Source: G965220075 sp965220075 (GTDB lineage Bacteria > Chloroflexota > UBA11872). Taken from it: DNA of 64,000 nt. Made by a program: the position numbers and the translations under genes. The notes below the pieces were generated by a model, which worked only from the letters and a program-made list of their open reading frames with translations, ran no database searches and had not been told where the DNA came from. This document shows, in pieces, positions 54,104 through 61,997 of this stretch; the first letter of the stretch is position 1; every line of letters starts with the position of its first letter. The stretch covers positions 1,550,001 through 1,614,000 of the forward strand of contig OZ244806.1 of the NCBI GenBank assembly GCA_965220075.1, in the 5' to 3' direction.

Positions 54104-55528
54104 CTAAGCCTGTGGGCTGGCGTCTGCGAGAGGACCGAACTGGTCCTCGGTTGGCTCCGCTCAGCAGAACCACGGCTCGGTGAGCCGTGGTCGGTCCTCC
54201 TGGGCGACGGCGCCGACCTCGACGGCGCGCCTAATAGGAACACCGGCGGCTTCGGCGGCGTGCTCGACGGTCCGCCGGATCTCGGCGTAGACGTCGGCGA
54301 GCGGCCGCTCGCCCCCGCTCCATCGCTCCACCAGCGCCGCCAGCTGCGCCTGCAACGCGTCTGCACGTGGATCCGCCGCTCGCCAGCCATAGCTCAGCCT
54401 TTCCGCATCGTATTCGCCTAAGTGCGGCGCCAACTCGGGATGATCGAGCAGAAGCGACCCGGGCGGAATCAGCAGGCGGATCGTGTACTGCACCGGGTCG
54501 ACGTTGGGAATCAGCTCGTGCGCGCGCACGAAGTCGAGGATGTCGAGCACGTCGCGCACGGTGGTCCACGGGGTGAAGGGCATCCAGGAGGGCCGCACCT
54601 CGATCCCCTGCCGGCGCAGCAACGCGACCGCCTGCACGGCCTCACCGGCCGTATGCCCCTTGTCGAGCCGTTCGAGGGTCCGGTCGTTCACGCACTCGAA
54701 AGCCGAAACCACGAACAGGCATCCCGTGGCCGCCAGCTCGGGCCAGAGGTGAGCGTATTCGAGTATGTGCTCGACCTTTGTGGTGATGTCGTAGGTCAGG
54801 TGGGGAAAGCGTTCATGCAGGCGCCGCACTATCCGCTGCGAGTGCTTGACGCCGTTCAGGAAGTCCGGATCGCCGAACGTGATGTGGCGCGCGCCCATCT
54901 CCACGAGTTGCTCGACGTCGGCTAGAACGGACTCCTGGCCCACGATCCGCACGCGCCCTCCGTACACGGCCGGCACGGGACAGTGCCGGCAGGTGTGCGC
55001 GCAGCCGCGGCTGGCCTCCACGTAGCCCACCGGCCGGTGCTCGCCGTTTATCGAGAGGTGGGCGTAGCGCTCGAGCGAGGGCAGCAACTCGCGGGCGGGA
55101 CGCAGGAACCTGCCTCGCCCGAACTCCACCGTCGTTGCCGGCGTGGCCGAACCGGTTTGGGACCCGCACAGATGCTCAATCCAGGCCACCAGGGCCGGCT
55201 CGTATTCGCCGGAGATCGCTCGGTCGAATTGCCCGCCACCGTCGTGGGCGGCGCCCATGGCCGCGTAGAGACCGTAGACGGCGATGGGAAGCTCAGGGCG
55301 CCGCGCGCGGATAACGGTTGCCAGGCGCCCCGCCAGGCGCATGGCCGTGTGCATCGGCACGGAGATGGCGACCGCCTCGGCCCAGCCGACCAGGCGCGCG
55401 TCGATCTGATCCACCGAGAGGTCCAGGCACCGCACCTCGTGTCCGGCGCGGCCCAGCGCGGCCGCCGGCGAGGCAACGTGCAGCGGCTGGTGACCGAGCT
55501 CGTAGGTCGAGATCAGGAGGACCCGCAT
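54104..55528 (-). CDS. CUAEP-tail radical SAM selenoprotein (TGA = Sec)
   Basis: The protein has 474 residues if TGA 54163-54161 is read as selenocysteine (Sec456). Residues 1-130 form a Rossmann-like B12-binding-type domain without the DxHxxG cobalamin motif. The radical SAM core has Cys176, Cys180 and Cys183 (CAHTCRHC) for the 4Fe-4S cluster. After the last sense codons TEPWFC comes TGA, then AEP and 15 more codons to TAG at 54106-54104. A radical SAM family named for a CUAEP or CCAEP tail is known to me. A hairpin matching bacterial SECIS rules lies at 54130-54148. The ATP-grasp gene is 33 bases upstream, same strand. The reaction is unknown. Confidence 0.9.
54130..54148 (-). promoter_or_regulatory. 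Bacterial SECIS hairpin
   Basis: On the minus strand GAGGACC and GGTCCTC pair perfectly over 7 bp around loop AGTTC. The stem begins 12 bases after the TGA, and the apical loop begins 19 bases after it and has G at its second position. Published bacterial SECIS rules call for a loop within about 16-37 bases of UGA and a G among the first two loop bases; both are met. It would recruit SelB-Sec-tRNA. Confidence 0.85.
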
Positions 55529-55534
55529 GCAGCA

Positions 55535-55540
55535 ATGATA
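55535..55540 (-). promoter_or_regulatory. Candidate -10 box (TATCAT) six bases before the radical SAM ATG
   Basis: TATCAT matches TATAAT at 5/6 and is followed by TGCTGC and then the ATG. No Shine-Dalgarno is present, so transcription may begin at the start codon (leaderless). The same spacing occurs before the upstream ATP-grasp gene. Confidence 0.35.
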
Positions 55541-55561
55541 GGCACGGTCGGGCGGGCAACC

Positions 55562-56785
55562 CTAAGCGTCTTCGATCACGACCTCCAGCGACTGCTGCGC
55601 GGTGCGCAGAGCCTGTTCAACCTCGGCCGGACTCTTGCCGCGCGCGAACATGAACCCTAAGTAGCGGCCGATCTCGGGCAGAGGCCGCACTTCGCCGCCT
55701 GGGGCCATGGTGATCTCCAGGCCGGCGATTCCCGGCACCGCCTGCGCGTCCTCCCGGCCCCGCACTTCGCGCAGGACGCCGGCCCGTGGTGTCGGCAGCA
55801 TCATCACGCCGGCGGCGGGATGCGAAGGCGCCGTTTCGCGGATGGGCATATCCAGCGCGTGGCGCAGAATGAGCTGTTCGAGGGTTATGCCCAGGCCGAA
55901 CCGCAGCGCGCGCGAGCAGAGTCCGCCAATCGATCGAGCGGCGACCTCCAGCAGGTGGACTCCTTCATCGCCGACTCGCAGCTCTGCGTGAATCGGTCCC
56001 TCGGTCAGCTCCAACGCCCGCACTGCATCCGCCGTCGCGCGCGTGATCGCCGCCTGCGCGTGACCGGACAAGCGCGACGGCGTAACGAAGAGCGTCTCCT
56101 CGAAATAGGGTCCGTCGGGCGCGTCCGGCTTGTCGAAGATCGCCAGAACGTCCAGCTCGCCCTGGTGCAGAAGTCCCTCCACGGCCACCTCCGCGCCGGG
56201 CACGAAGCGCTCCACGAGCAGTTCTTCGTCATTGTCGCTGTCTGAGGCGGCCAGGATCGATCTGATGCGCGCCGCCGACTTGACCGCCGTCCGCGCATCG
56301 TCCGCGCGAATGACGCCTTGACTGGCCGCAAGCGAGAGCGGCTTGAGAACGCACGGCCAGCCCACCTCGCCGGCCGCGCGCGCGACGTCGGAGTCGGGTC
56401 GAATCACGCGGTAATCGGGTTGGGGAACTCCGGCGGCAGCCAGCGCGTCGCGCATCGACGCCTTGTTACGCGTGCGGGCGGCGGCCGCCGGTGTGTTGTG
56501 CCGCAGGCGCAAGCGCTCGCCCGCCAGCGCGGCCGCCATCACCCCTTGATCGTCGGCCGCCACGATGGCGTCCAACGGAGTCTCCTCCGCGAACTCCACG
56601 ATCGCGTCGGCGGCGATCTCAGGCCGACGCAGATGCACCTCTATGACTCGATCTCCCATGCTCTCGGCGAGCACGTGCCGCTGCTCGGAAGCGACTACCA
56701 CCTCCACGCCCAGGGCGGTCGCGGCCCGCATGAAATCCGGCGCGCGGTACGTATGAGTTGGGAGCAATAGGAGCACGCGGTTCAT
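55562..56785 (-). CDS. ATP-grasp domain ligase
   Basis: The 407-residue protein has a preATP-grasp Rossmann start (MNRVLLLLPTHTYRAP), then the ATP-grasp fold with RNKASMRDALAAAGVPQP, the ATP-binding VLKPLSLAASQGV loop and ELLVERFVPGAEVAVEGL. Metal ligands are in GPIHAELRVGDEGVHLLEVAARSIGG. This matches carboxylate-amine/thiol ligases (carbamoyl-phosphate synthase-like, as in BacD or peptide ligases). It precedes the radical SAM selenoprotein, so the two may act on the same small molecule or peptide. ATG 56785 lies six bases after a TATGAT box, without Shine-Dalgarno. Confidence 0.85.
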   Translation of the reverse strand: MNRVLLLLPTHTYRAPDFMRAATALGVEVVVASEQRHVLAESMGDRVIEVHLRRPEIAADAIVEFAEETPLDAIVAADDQGVMAAALAGERLRLRHNTPAAAARTRNKASMRDALAAAGVPQPDYRVIRPDSDVARAAGEVGWPCVLKPLSLAASQGVIRADDARTAVKSAARIRSILAASDSDNDEELLVERFVPGAEVAVEGLLHQGELDVLAIFDKPDAPDGPYFEETLFVTPSRLSGHAQAAITRATADAVRALELTEGPIHAELRVGDEGVHLLEVAARSIGGLCSRALRFGLGITLEQLILRHALDMPIRETAPSHPAAGVMMLPTPRAGVLREVRGREDAQAVPGIAGLEITMAPGGEVRPLPEIGRYLGFMFARGKSPAEVEQALRTAQQSLEVVIEDA

Positions 56786-56791
56786 CCGCTT

Positions 56792-56797
56792 ATCATA
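56792..56797 (-). promoter_or_regulatory. Candidate -10 box (TATGAT) six bases before the ATP-grasp ATG
   Basis: TATGAT matches TATAAT at 5/6 and is followed by AAGCGG and ATG. With no Shine-Dalgarno this suggests a leaderless transcript. No clear -35 is seen. Confidence 0.4.
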
Positions 56798-56852
56798 GGG
56801 CCGACAAAATAGAGCTAGTATTGGGGCGGATGCTAGACGCCCGGAGTACCGC

Positions 56853-57524
56853 ATGACAGACGAGCAACTCGGCAACCCGGCGCTTGCGATTGGCATTTCG
56901 GAAACCGCGCGCGATCTCGTGCTCGCCTTCCGCGCGCAATCCGACAAGCCTGATCCCGACCGCCTTGCGATGTGGGTGGAAGTGACCGGCGTCGGCGGGG
57001 CCGGCTTCAGCTACGACATGTATCTGAAGTATGCGGACGAGGCCGGACCGGCCGACGTAGTGGTGCAGGTGCACGACGACCTCAAACTCGTGGTGCCGGC
57101 CGCCAGCCTCGATCAGTTGAACGGCGCCACCATCGATCTTTCCGACGAGAACGGCGGCGCGCTCTTCGTCGACAATCCCAACAGCCCCAGTCCGGTTGTA
57201 GGCGCGCGCGGCGCACCGCCGCCCGAGCTCAGCGGAGAGGTGGCCGAGCGCCTGGTGCAGGTCCTCGAGCAGCAGATCAACCCGGCCATCGCGGCGCACG
57301 GGGGGTACTGCGAGTTGGTGGCCGTGGAGGAAGACACGGCCTACGTGCGCCTTAGCGGTGGCTGTCAGGGATGCGGTATGGCCACGGTCACGCTCACCCA
57401 GGGGATCGAGGTGGCGATTCGCGACGTGGCGCCGGAGATCACGCACGTTATCGACGTGACCGACCACGCCTCCGGTACGAATCCGTACTACGAACCGTCC
57501 AAAGGGGCGGCGGGCGGCAAGTAG
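56853..57524 (+). CDS. nfuA: NfuA-like Fe-S cluster carrier
   Basis: The 223-residue protein has an N-terminal A-type (IscA/HesB-like) domain that has lost its cysteines (residues 10-110) and a C-terminal NifU domain. In the latter, the Fe-S-binding motif GGCQGCGMA is near residue 170 and HGGYCELVAVEE precedes it. This is the NfuA architecture: it transfers 4Fe-4S clusters to target enzymes. It is divergent from the ATP-grasp/radical SAM genes and next to MoaA, both clients of 4Fe-4S supply. GGAG lies six bases before the ATG. Confidence 0.9.
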   Translation: MTDEQLGNPALAIGISETARDLVLAFRAQSDKPDPDRLAMWVEVTGVGGAGFSYDMYLKYADEAGPADVVVQVHDDLKLVVPAASLDQLNGATIDLSDENGGALFVDNPNSPSPVVGARGAPPPELSGEVAERLVQVLEQQINPAIAAHGGYCELVAVEEDTAYVRLSGGCQGCGMATVTLTQGIEVAIRDVAPEITHVIDVTDHASGTNPYYEPSKGAAGGK

Positions 57525-57611
57525 ACGCGCGGCCCTTCGCTCGCCGGCGTCGCCGATGCTATCGGGCTACCGGACGCGGGCGGTAACGCGTCGACCCGGA
57601 GAGCCGGCAAC

Positions 57612-58655
57612 CTACCCCCCGATCTGGTACATCTCCACCTTGGGACCGTGGCGCGCCCGTCCACCCTCGTCGATTAGACCCGCGCGCAATTCCGAGTAGC
57701 GGTCCCGGCGGCGCGTCCAGACGCCCGTTACACGCTCGCGCAGCTCGTCGTCCGAGGCGCCAGCGCGGAGAGGTCCGCGCAGGTCCGCTCCGTCAGCGGC
57801 AAACAGACACGTGAACAGCCGCCCGTCGGTGGAGATGCGCGCGCGTGTGCAGGCCCCGCAGAACGGCTGCGACACCGATGCGATTACGCCGATCTCGCCG
57901 GTCCCGTCCGCGTACTCGAATCGATTCGCCACCTCGCCCGGATAGTTGGGCGGCACAGGAATAAGCGGCATCTGGGCGTCGATGCGTTCGACTATCTCGG
58001 ACGCCGTGACACAGTCCGCGAGCTGCCACTGATTGCGATTGCCCACGTCCATGTACTCGATGAAGCGAACTATGTGACCAGTGCCCTTGAAGTACCGGGC
58101 GAGGTTCACGATGGTGTGATCGTTCACGCCGCGCTGAACCACGCAGTTGAGCTTGACCGGCGCGAGCCCCGCGCGCTCGGCCGCGTCGATGGCGTCCAGC
58201 ACAACCCGAACGTCGGCCTCGCGGCCGCTCATCTGCTTGAACACGGCGTCGTCGAGGCTATCGAGGCTGATTGTGACCCTGTCGAGACCGGCGGCCCGCA
58301 GGTCGGCGGCCTGCCGGCTTAGCAGGTAGCCGTTTGTAGTCAGGGCGATCTCTTCGATGCCCTCGATCTTCGCCAACATCTCCACGAGCTGCGGGAGGTC
58401 CTTGCGCAGGAGCGGCTCGCCGCCCGTGAGGCGGAGCTTGCGCGCGCCCAGCTCGGCGAAGATGCGCGTCAAACGGGCGATCTCCTCGAACGTGAGGATC
58501 TGAGACCTGGGCATGAACTCGTAGTGCTCGCCGTAGATCTCGGACGGCATGCAGTAAGGGCAGCGAAAGTTGCACCGGTCCGTTACCGAGATGCGCAAGT
58601 CGCGCAGCGCACGGCCCATCGTGTCGGTCAAACCGGCTTTTTGCGCTAGTGCCAT
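57612..58655 (-). CDS. moaA: GTP 3',8-cyclase (molybdenum cofactor biosynthesis)
   Basis: The 347-residue radical SAM enzyme has N-terminal cluster Cys in RCNFRCPYC, the GGEPLLR SAM-binding motif and a second cluster site in FCGACTRAR...LFTC. It ends with the YQIGG tail that inserts into the active site. It makes (8S)-3',8-cyclo-7,8-dihydro-GTP, the first step of molybdopterin synthesis. No other moa gene is in the window, so the pathway is completed elsewhere. The organism must have at least one molybdo-enzyme. Confidence 0.95.
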   Translation of the reverse strand: MALAQKAGLTDTMGRALRDLRISVTDRCNFRCPYCMPSEIYGEHYEFMPRSQILTFEEIARLTRIFAELGARKLRLTGGEPLLRKDLPQLVEMLAKIEGIEEIALTTNGYLLSRQAADLRAAGLDRVTISLDSLDDAVFKQMSGREADVRVVLDAIDAAERAGLAPVKLNCVVQRGVNDHTIVNLARYFKGTGHIVRFIEYMDVGNRNQWQLADCVTASEIVERIDAQMPLIPVPPNYPGEVANRFEYADGTGEIGVIASVSQPFCGACTRARISTDGRLFTCLFAADGADLRGPLRAGASDDELRERVTGVWTRRRDRYSELRAGLIDEGGRARHGPKVEMYQIGG

Positions 58656-58723
58656 CGCGACGTAGTGCTTGCGAGCGCCGCCATCTTGCGTTCGCTGAGG
58701 GCGGCTTGGATAGACATGGTCAT

Positions 58724-58764
58724 GTCTCTGAGTGTACTGAGAAGCGGGCCTGCTTCTCAGAGAC
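58724..58764 (-). terminator. Hairpin region after the thiamine ABC ATPase gene
   Basis: CTGAGAAGC (58737-58745) pairs with GCTTCTCAG (58752-58760) around GGGCCT. An alternative stem pairs GTCTCTGAG (58724-58732) with CTCAGAGAC (58756-58764); the two cannot form together. It starts at the stop codon of the ATPase gene. No U-run follows. Confidence 0.5.
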
Positions 58765-59606
58765 TACTGCTGCGACCCGCCCAAGTCCGCATCCAGCCTT
58801 ACCGAACCGCCCGGCTGATGCAGCAGATCGTCCAGCAGCATGTGTTTCGCCTCCACAAAGGCGGGATCCACCGTCATTGCGCGTCGCCGCGGGCGGGGCA
58901 AGTCAATCGCGACGGCGCGCCTGATCGTGCCGGGTCGACTTGACATAACATAGACTCGATCGGACAGGAAGACAGCCTCTTCGACGTCGTGCGTGACGAA
59001 GAGCACCGTCTTGCCCAGGCGCGCGCATATGGTCAATAGCCACTCCTGCATCTCGCCGCGGGTCAGCGCGTCGAGTGCGCCGAACGGCTCGTCCAGCAGC
59101 AGGATGTCACGGTGCAAGAGCACCGTGCGCAGCAGCGCCGCGCGCTGGCGCATTCCGCCCGACAGGGCGCGCGGATAGGCGTGGGCGAAGCCCTCCAGTC
59201 CGAACTGCGGCATCAGCGCCAGGGCCTCGGAGCGCGCCCGATCACGCGGCGCGCCATGGATTTCCGGGCCCAGGATCACGTTGTCCAGAACAGTGCGCCA
59301 GGGCAGCAGCAGGTCGCGCTGAGGCATGAAGGCGATCAGGTCGGTGCGTCCTTCCGCCCGCGCGTCGTGAATGCGTATCTTGCCGGCGGCGGGACGCTGA
59401 AGCGCGGCTATGAGGCTGAGCAGAGTGCTCTTGCCACAGCCGCTCGGCCCGATGACCGACACGAACTCGCCCGGCAGCACTTCCAGGCTGACGCCGCACA
59501 GGGCCTCTACGGTCAGCTCGCCGTCGCGATACGTAGCTGAGACGCGGTCGATGGCAACCGCCGCCGGCGCCTTGCGTGCGCCGGACCCGGCCGCGGCCAC
59601 GCTCAC
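58764..59606 (-). CDS. thiZ: Thiamine-precursor ABC transporter ATP-binding protein
   Basis: The 280-residue ATPase of the nitrate/taurine/HMP group has Walker A GPSGCGKST, Q-loop MPQRDLLLPWRTV, signature LSGGMRQR, Walker B ILLLDEPFGALD and H-loop THDVEEA. Start GTG 59606 overlaps the stop of the binding-protein gene by four bases (GTGA). It is the fourth and last gene of the TPP-riboswitch operon. By homology and context it energises uptake of a thiamine pyrimidine precursor. Confidence 0.88.
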   Translation of the reverse strand: MSVAAAGSGARKAPAAVAIDRVSATYRDGELTVEALCGVSLEVLPGEFVSVIGPSGCGKSTLLSLIAALQRPAAGKIRIHDARAEGRTDLIAFMPQRDLLLPWRTVLDNVILGPEIHGAPRDRARSEALALMPQFGLEGFAHAYPRALSGGMRQRAALLRTVLLHRDILLLDEPFGALDALTRGEMQEWLLTICARLGKTVLFVTHDVEEAVFLSDRVYVMSSRPGTIRRAVAIDLPRPRRRAMTVDPAFVEAKHMLLDDLLHQPGGSVRLDADLGGSQQ

Positions 59607-60595
59607 GCGCCTTCGATGAACTCGTTCGTGAACGCGTCGGCCGGATTGATCGTGCGCGTGAGCAGGCCGTGATCCAGCAGCCATTGGGCATAGGCGGTCC
59701 AGGTGGACTGCTTCTGCTCGCCCCAGCGGCTTGCTCCCTCGGCGTAGCGCTGGCTCAGCCAGGGCTGGCTGGCGCGCACGAGCTCGCCGTCAAGCCCTTC
59801 AGCCGCGTCGATTAGGAGTTTGGCCGCTCCCAGCGGCTGCTCAATCGTGAACTCGTAGCCTTGCTTGACGGCGCGCGTGAAGCGCTGCACGACATCGGGC
59901 TTGTCGGCGATCATCTGCTCGTTCGTGACTATCACCGGCGTGTAGTAGTCGGGGATGCACTCGTTGTCTTGCAGCCCTATGAAGTTGAGCTCCACGCCGC
60001 GCTGCTGCGCCGCGATACCGTCCCAGCCCTGGAAGATCCATATGAAGTCCACGTCGCCCCGTTCCCAGGCCACGAAGAAGTCGGTCACGCCGATGTCCAC
60101 GAACTCGATCTTCGAGAAGTCGCCTCCGTCGCATTCCATCAGCGCGGTGAGTACCTGCCGCTCGGTTTCCGATCCGAACGCGCCGTACTTCTTGCCCTCG
60201 AAGTCCCGCGGACGGCGGATTCGGCGGTCCAGCGGTGAGGCGAACCCCGAGGTGTTGTGCTGAATGACCGCCGCGATCGAGACCAGCGGCACGCTCTCCG
60301 CCCGCGCCAGCGTCACCGCTTCCTGGTAGCTCACGCCGAAGTCGGCGGCGCCGGAAGCCACGGCCGGCTCCACGCCGCTGGTGCCGGGCTCCACGATCGT
60401 CACGCCCAGGTTCTGAGCCGCGTACAGTCCGCGCGCCTGGGCCACGTAGAGTCCGGTGTGATTGGTGTTGGGCACCCAATCGAGCATTACGGTCGCATCG
60501 ACTCGCTCGCTGGGCTCTTCTCCGCAAGCCGCGATGGCTGGCAGCGCCGCGGCGGCGCCCAGCGCGGTCAGTGCGCGTCTACGTGAAATCCTCAT
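59603..60595 (-). CDS. thiY: Thiamine-precursor-binding lipoprotein (THI5/NMT1-like)
   Basis: The 330-residue protein has a twin-arginine-like signal (SRRRALTALG) and lipobox (IAAC). It then has VMLDWVPNTNHTGLYVAQA, the hallmark of ThiY/THI5-type binding proteins that bind formylaminopyrimidine or HMP. AGGAGG precedes ATG 60595, which overlaps the permease stop by four bases. It is the extracytoplasmic ligand capture component of the riboswitch operon. Confidence 0.9.
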   Translation of the reverse strand: MRISRRRALTALGAAAALPAIAACGEEPSERVDATVMLDWVPNTNHTGLYVAQARGLYAAQNLGVTIVEPGTSGVEPAVASGAADFGVSYQEAVTLARAESVPLVSIAAVIQHNTSGFASPLDRRIRRPRDFEGKKYGAFGSETERQVLTALMECDGGDFSKIEFVDIGVTDFFVAWERGDVDFIWIFQGWDGIAAQQRGVELNFIGLQDNECIPDYYTPVIVTNEQMIADKPDVVQRFTRAVKQGYEFTIEQPLGAAKLLIDAAEGLDGELVRASQPWLSQRYAEGASRWGEQKQSTWTAYAQWLLDHGLLTRTINPADAFTNEFIEGA

Positions 60596-61374
60596 TTCGA
60601 AACCTCCTCCGGCGCATAGCTCCATGGCGCGATGACTCGCCCCAACAGATCCACTGCTACGAACAGCCCAATGCTCAACGCGGTGATGACCGCGATCGCG
60701 GCAAACACGTGGTCGGTCTTGAACGAGCTGGCGGACCTCTGCAAATAGAGTCCCAGACCCTGGCTCGCGCCCAACCATTCGGCGATCACCGCCCCGATCA
60801 CGCTATAGGTGGCGGCGATCTTCATTCCCGCCAGGAGCGACGGGATCGAGGCGGGAAAGCGCACTTTCATGAATATCTGGCGGCGTCCCCCGCCCATCGC
60901 TCGCACCAGATCCTCCATTTCCACATTCGCCCCGCGCAATCCGGCCGCCAGACTCACTACGACCGGAAAGAAGCACACGAGCGCGACTACCAGCACTTTG
61001 GGGAGCAGGCCGAACCCGAACCAGATGGCCAGCAGCGGCGCCAGCGCGAAAATCGGGATCGTTTGCGACGTGACCAGGAGCGGGTAGATCGCCCGCCGCG
61101 CGACGCCCCACTGGTCGATAGCGATGGCCAGGACGAGCGCGCCGGACAGCGCGAGGCCGTATCCCAGCGCGGCTTCGCTGGCCGTGCGGGCTACGTGCGG
61201 CCCGAGCAGCGGCGCGGCCTCTATGAAGGCCGCCGCGATTACCGACGGGGCCGGCAGCAGCCACTCAGGCACGCCGGCCAGGCGCGTTATGAGCTCCCAA
61301 ATCGCCAGCAGCCCTATCACGATGGCGAGCGGCGGCGCCAACCGCCCGGCCTGGCGGCGAACCCGTGAGCTCAT
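60592..61374 (-). CDS. thiX: Thiamine-precursor ABC transporter permease
   Basis: The 260-residue permease has about six helices and the EAA loop of the BPD_transp_1 family (VRAMGGGRRQIFMKVRFPASIPSLLAGMK). It ends with an APWSYAPEE segment common to ThiX/SsuC-like permeases. ATG 61374 overlaps the stop of the thiamine-binding protein gene by four bases. It forms a homodimeric channel in this importer class. Confidence 0.9.
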   Translation of the reverse strand: MSSRVRRQAGRLAPPLAIVIGLLAIWELITRLAGVPEWLLPAPSVIAAAFIEAAPLLGPHVARTASEAALGYGLALSGALVLAIAIDQWGVARRAIYPLLVTSQTIPIFALAPLLAIWFGFGLLPKVLVVALVCFFPVVVSLAAGLRGANVEMEDLVRAMGGGRRQIFMKVRFPASIPSLLAGMKIAATYSVIGAVIAEWLGASQGLGLYLQRSASSFKTDHVFAAIAVITALSIGLFVAVDLLGRVIAPWSYAPEEVSK

Positions 61375-61673
61375 TTCGCGCCGCCCCGAAACGACGCCGT
61401 CTTCTCATTCATGCTCAGCAGACCGTCGGGACTCTCGAGCAGCCGAATGTTGCTCTGCACCAGGCTGGCGCTCGCTTCTAAGGCGGCGGAGTGGGCGCGC
61501 AGCGCGATCCCGGCCAGCGTGCGCGCGTCATCGCCTTCCATCACCGTCTCGAGCGGCCCGACCTCGTACGCCACGCCGCTGCGGCGGATGACGTCGATGG
61601 CGGCGTTCACCGCGGCCAGTCCGCCCTCCCTCTGAAGCGGCAATACTTGAATGGCCAGAGTCGCGCGCGGCAC
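61371..61673 (-). CDS. MTH1187/YkoF-type thiamine-binding protein
   Basis: The 100-residue protein has the ferredoxin-like Thiamine_BP fold (older name DUF77): MxxxIQVLPLQREGGLAAVNAAIDVI and SGVAYEVGPLETVMEGD, the conserved segments of the family. Members bind thiamine or its pyrimidine and probably deliver or sense it. GTG 61673 begins 15 bases after the terminator T-run. It leads the operon, all four genes of which overlap by four bases. Confidence 0.85.
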   Translation of the reverse strand: MPRATLAIQVLPLQREGGLAAVNAAIDVIRRSGVAYEVGPLETVMEGDDARTLAGIALRAHSAALEASASLVQSNIRLLESPDGLLSMNEKTASFRGGAK

Positions 61674-61688
61674 TCGCTTCACCCCCGC

Positions 61689-61721
61689 AAAAGAAAAACC
61701 GCAGGCCTTGGGGACCTGCGG
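61689..61721 (-). terminator. Intrinsic terminator of the TPP riboswitch
   Basis: On the minus strand CCGCAGG and CCTGCGG form a 7-bp stem around a nine-base loop, followed by TTTTTCTTTT (61698-61689). It stands between the aptamer and the first gene, so TPP binding should stop transcription before the operon. Confidence 0.9.
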
Positions 61722-61735
61722 CGCTTGGCTTCGTG

Positions 61736-61824
61736 GACTCCCTCCGCTGGCATTACCCAGATCAGGTTCCACGGGTCGGCGGTGGACAGGACCGCCATCT
61801 CAGCCGGGCTCGCCCCAGCTCCCC
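61736..61824 (-). promoter_or_regulatory. TPP (THI-box) riboswitch
   Basis: Minus-strand consensus elements in order: GGGGAGC, GGCTGAGAT, GACCCGTGGAACCTGATCTGG, and GTAATGCCAGCGGAGGGAG. This is the THI box. With the terminator just downstream it gives a transcriptional OFF switch. A TTGACA at 61901-61896 may be part of the promoter, but no good -10 is seen. Confidence 0.95.
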
Positions 61825-61949
61825 GAACGGTGTTTGTCTGCTGCTGCCCGACGAAGTTCGCCGGGTCATTCAAAGCTGACACGCGGGAACCGGACTGTCA
61901 ATTAGCGCGCCGCCTGTCGCGCCGTGTGGAACGGCGGCGGCTCGCGTAG

Positions 61950-61969
61950 GGGCGGTTCGCGAACCGCCC
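61950..61969. repeat. Perfect 20-bp palindrome
   Basis: GGGCGGTTCG and CGAACCGCCC form a perfect 10-bp palindrome with no loop, next to the MITE. It resembles dispersed GGGCGGTTCGCGAACCGCCC repeats of some bacterial genomes (recollection). Confidence 0.6.
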
Positions 61970-61989
61970 GTGCCGCCTGCGTCCCCTGG

Positions 61990-61997
61990 CTATACAG
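61990..61997. repeat. Left target-site duplication CTATACAG
   Basis: The eight bases are repeated exactly at 62118-62125, on the other side of the MITE. Confidence 0.8.

Noticed and set aside
54161..54163. TGA as a normal stop of the radical SAM gene
   Set aside because: The downstream AEP tail, the 18 sense codons to TAG and the SECIS-like hairpin together favour selenocysteine.
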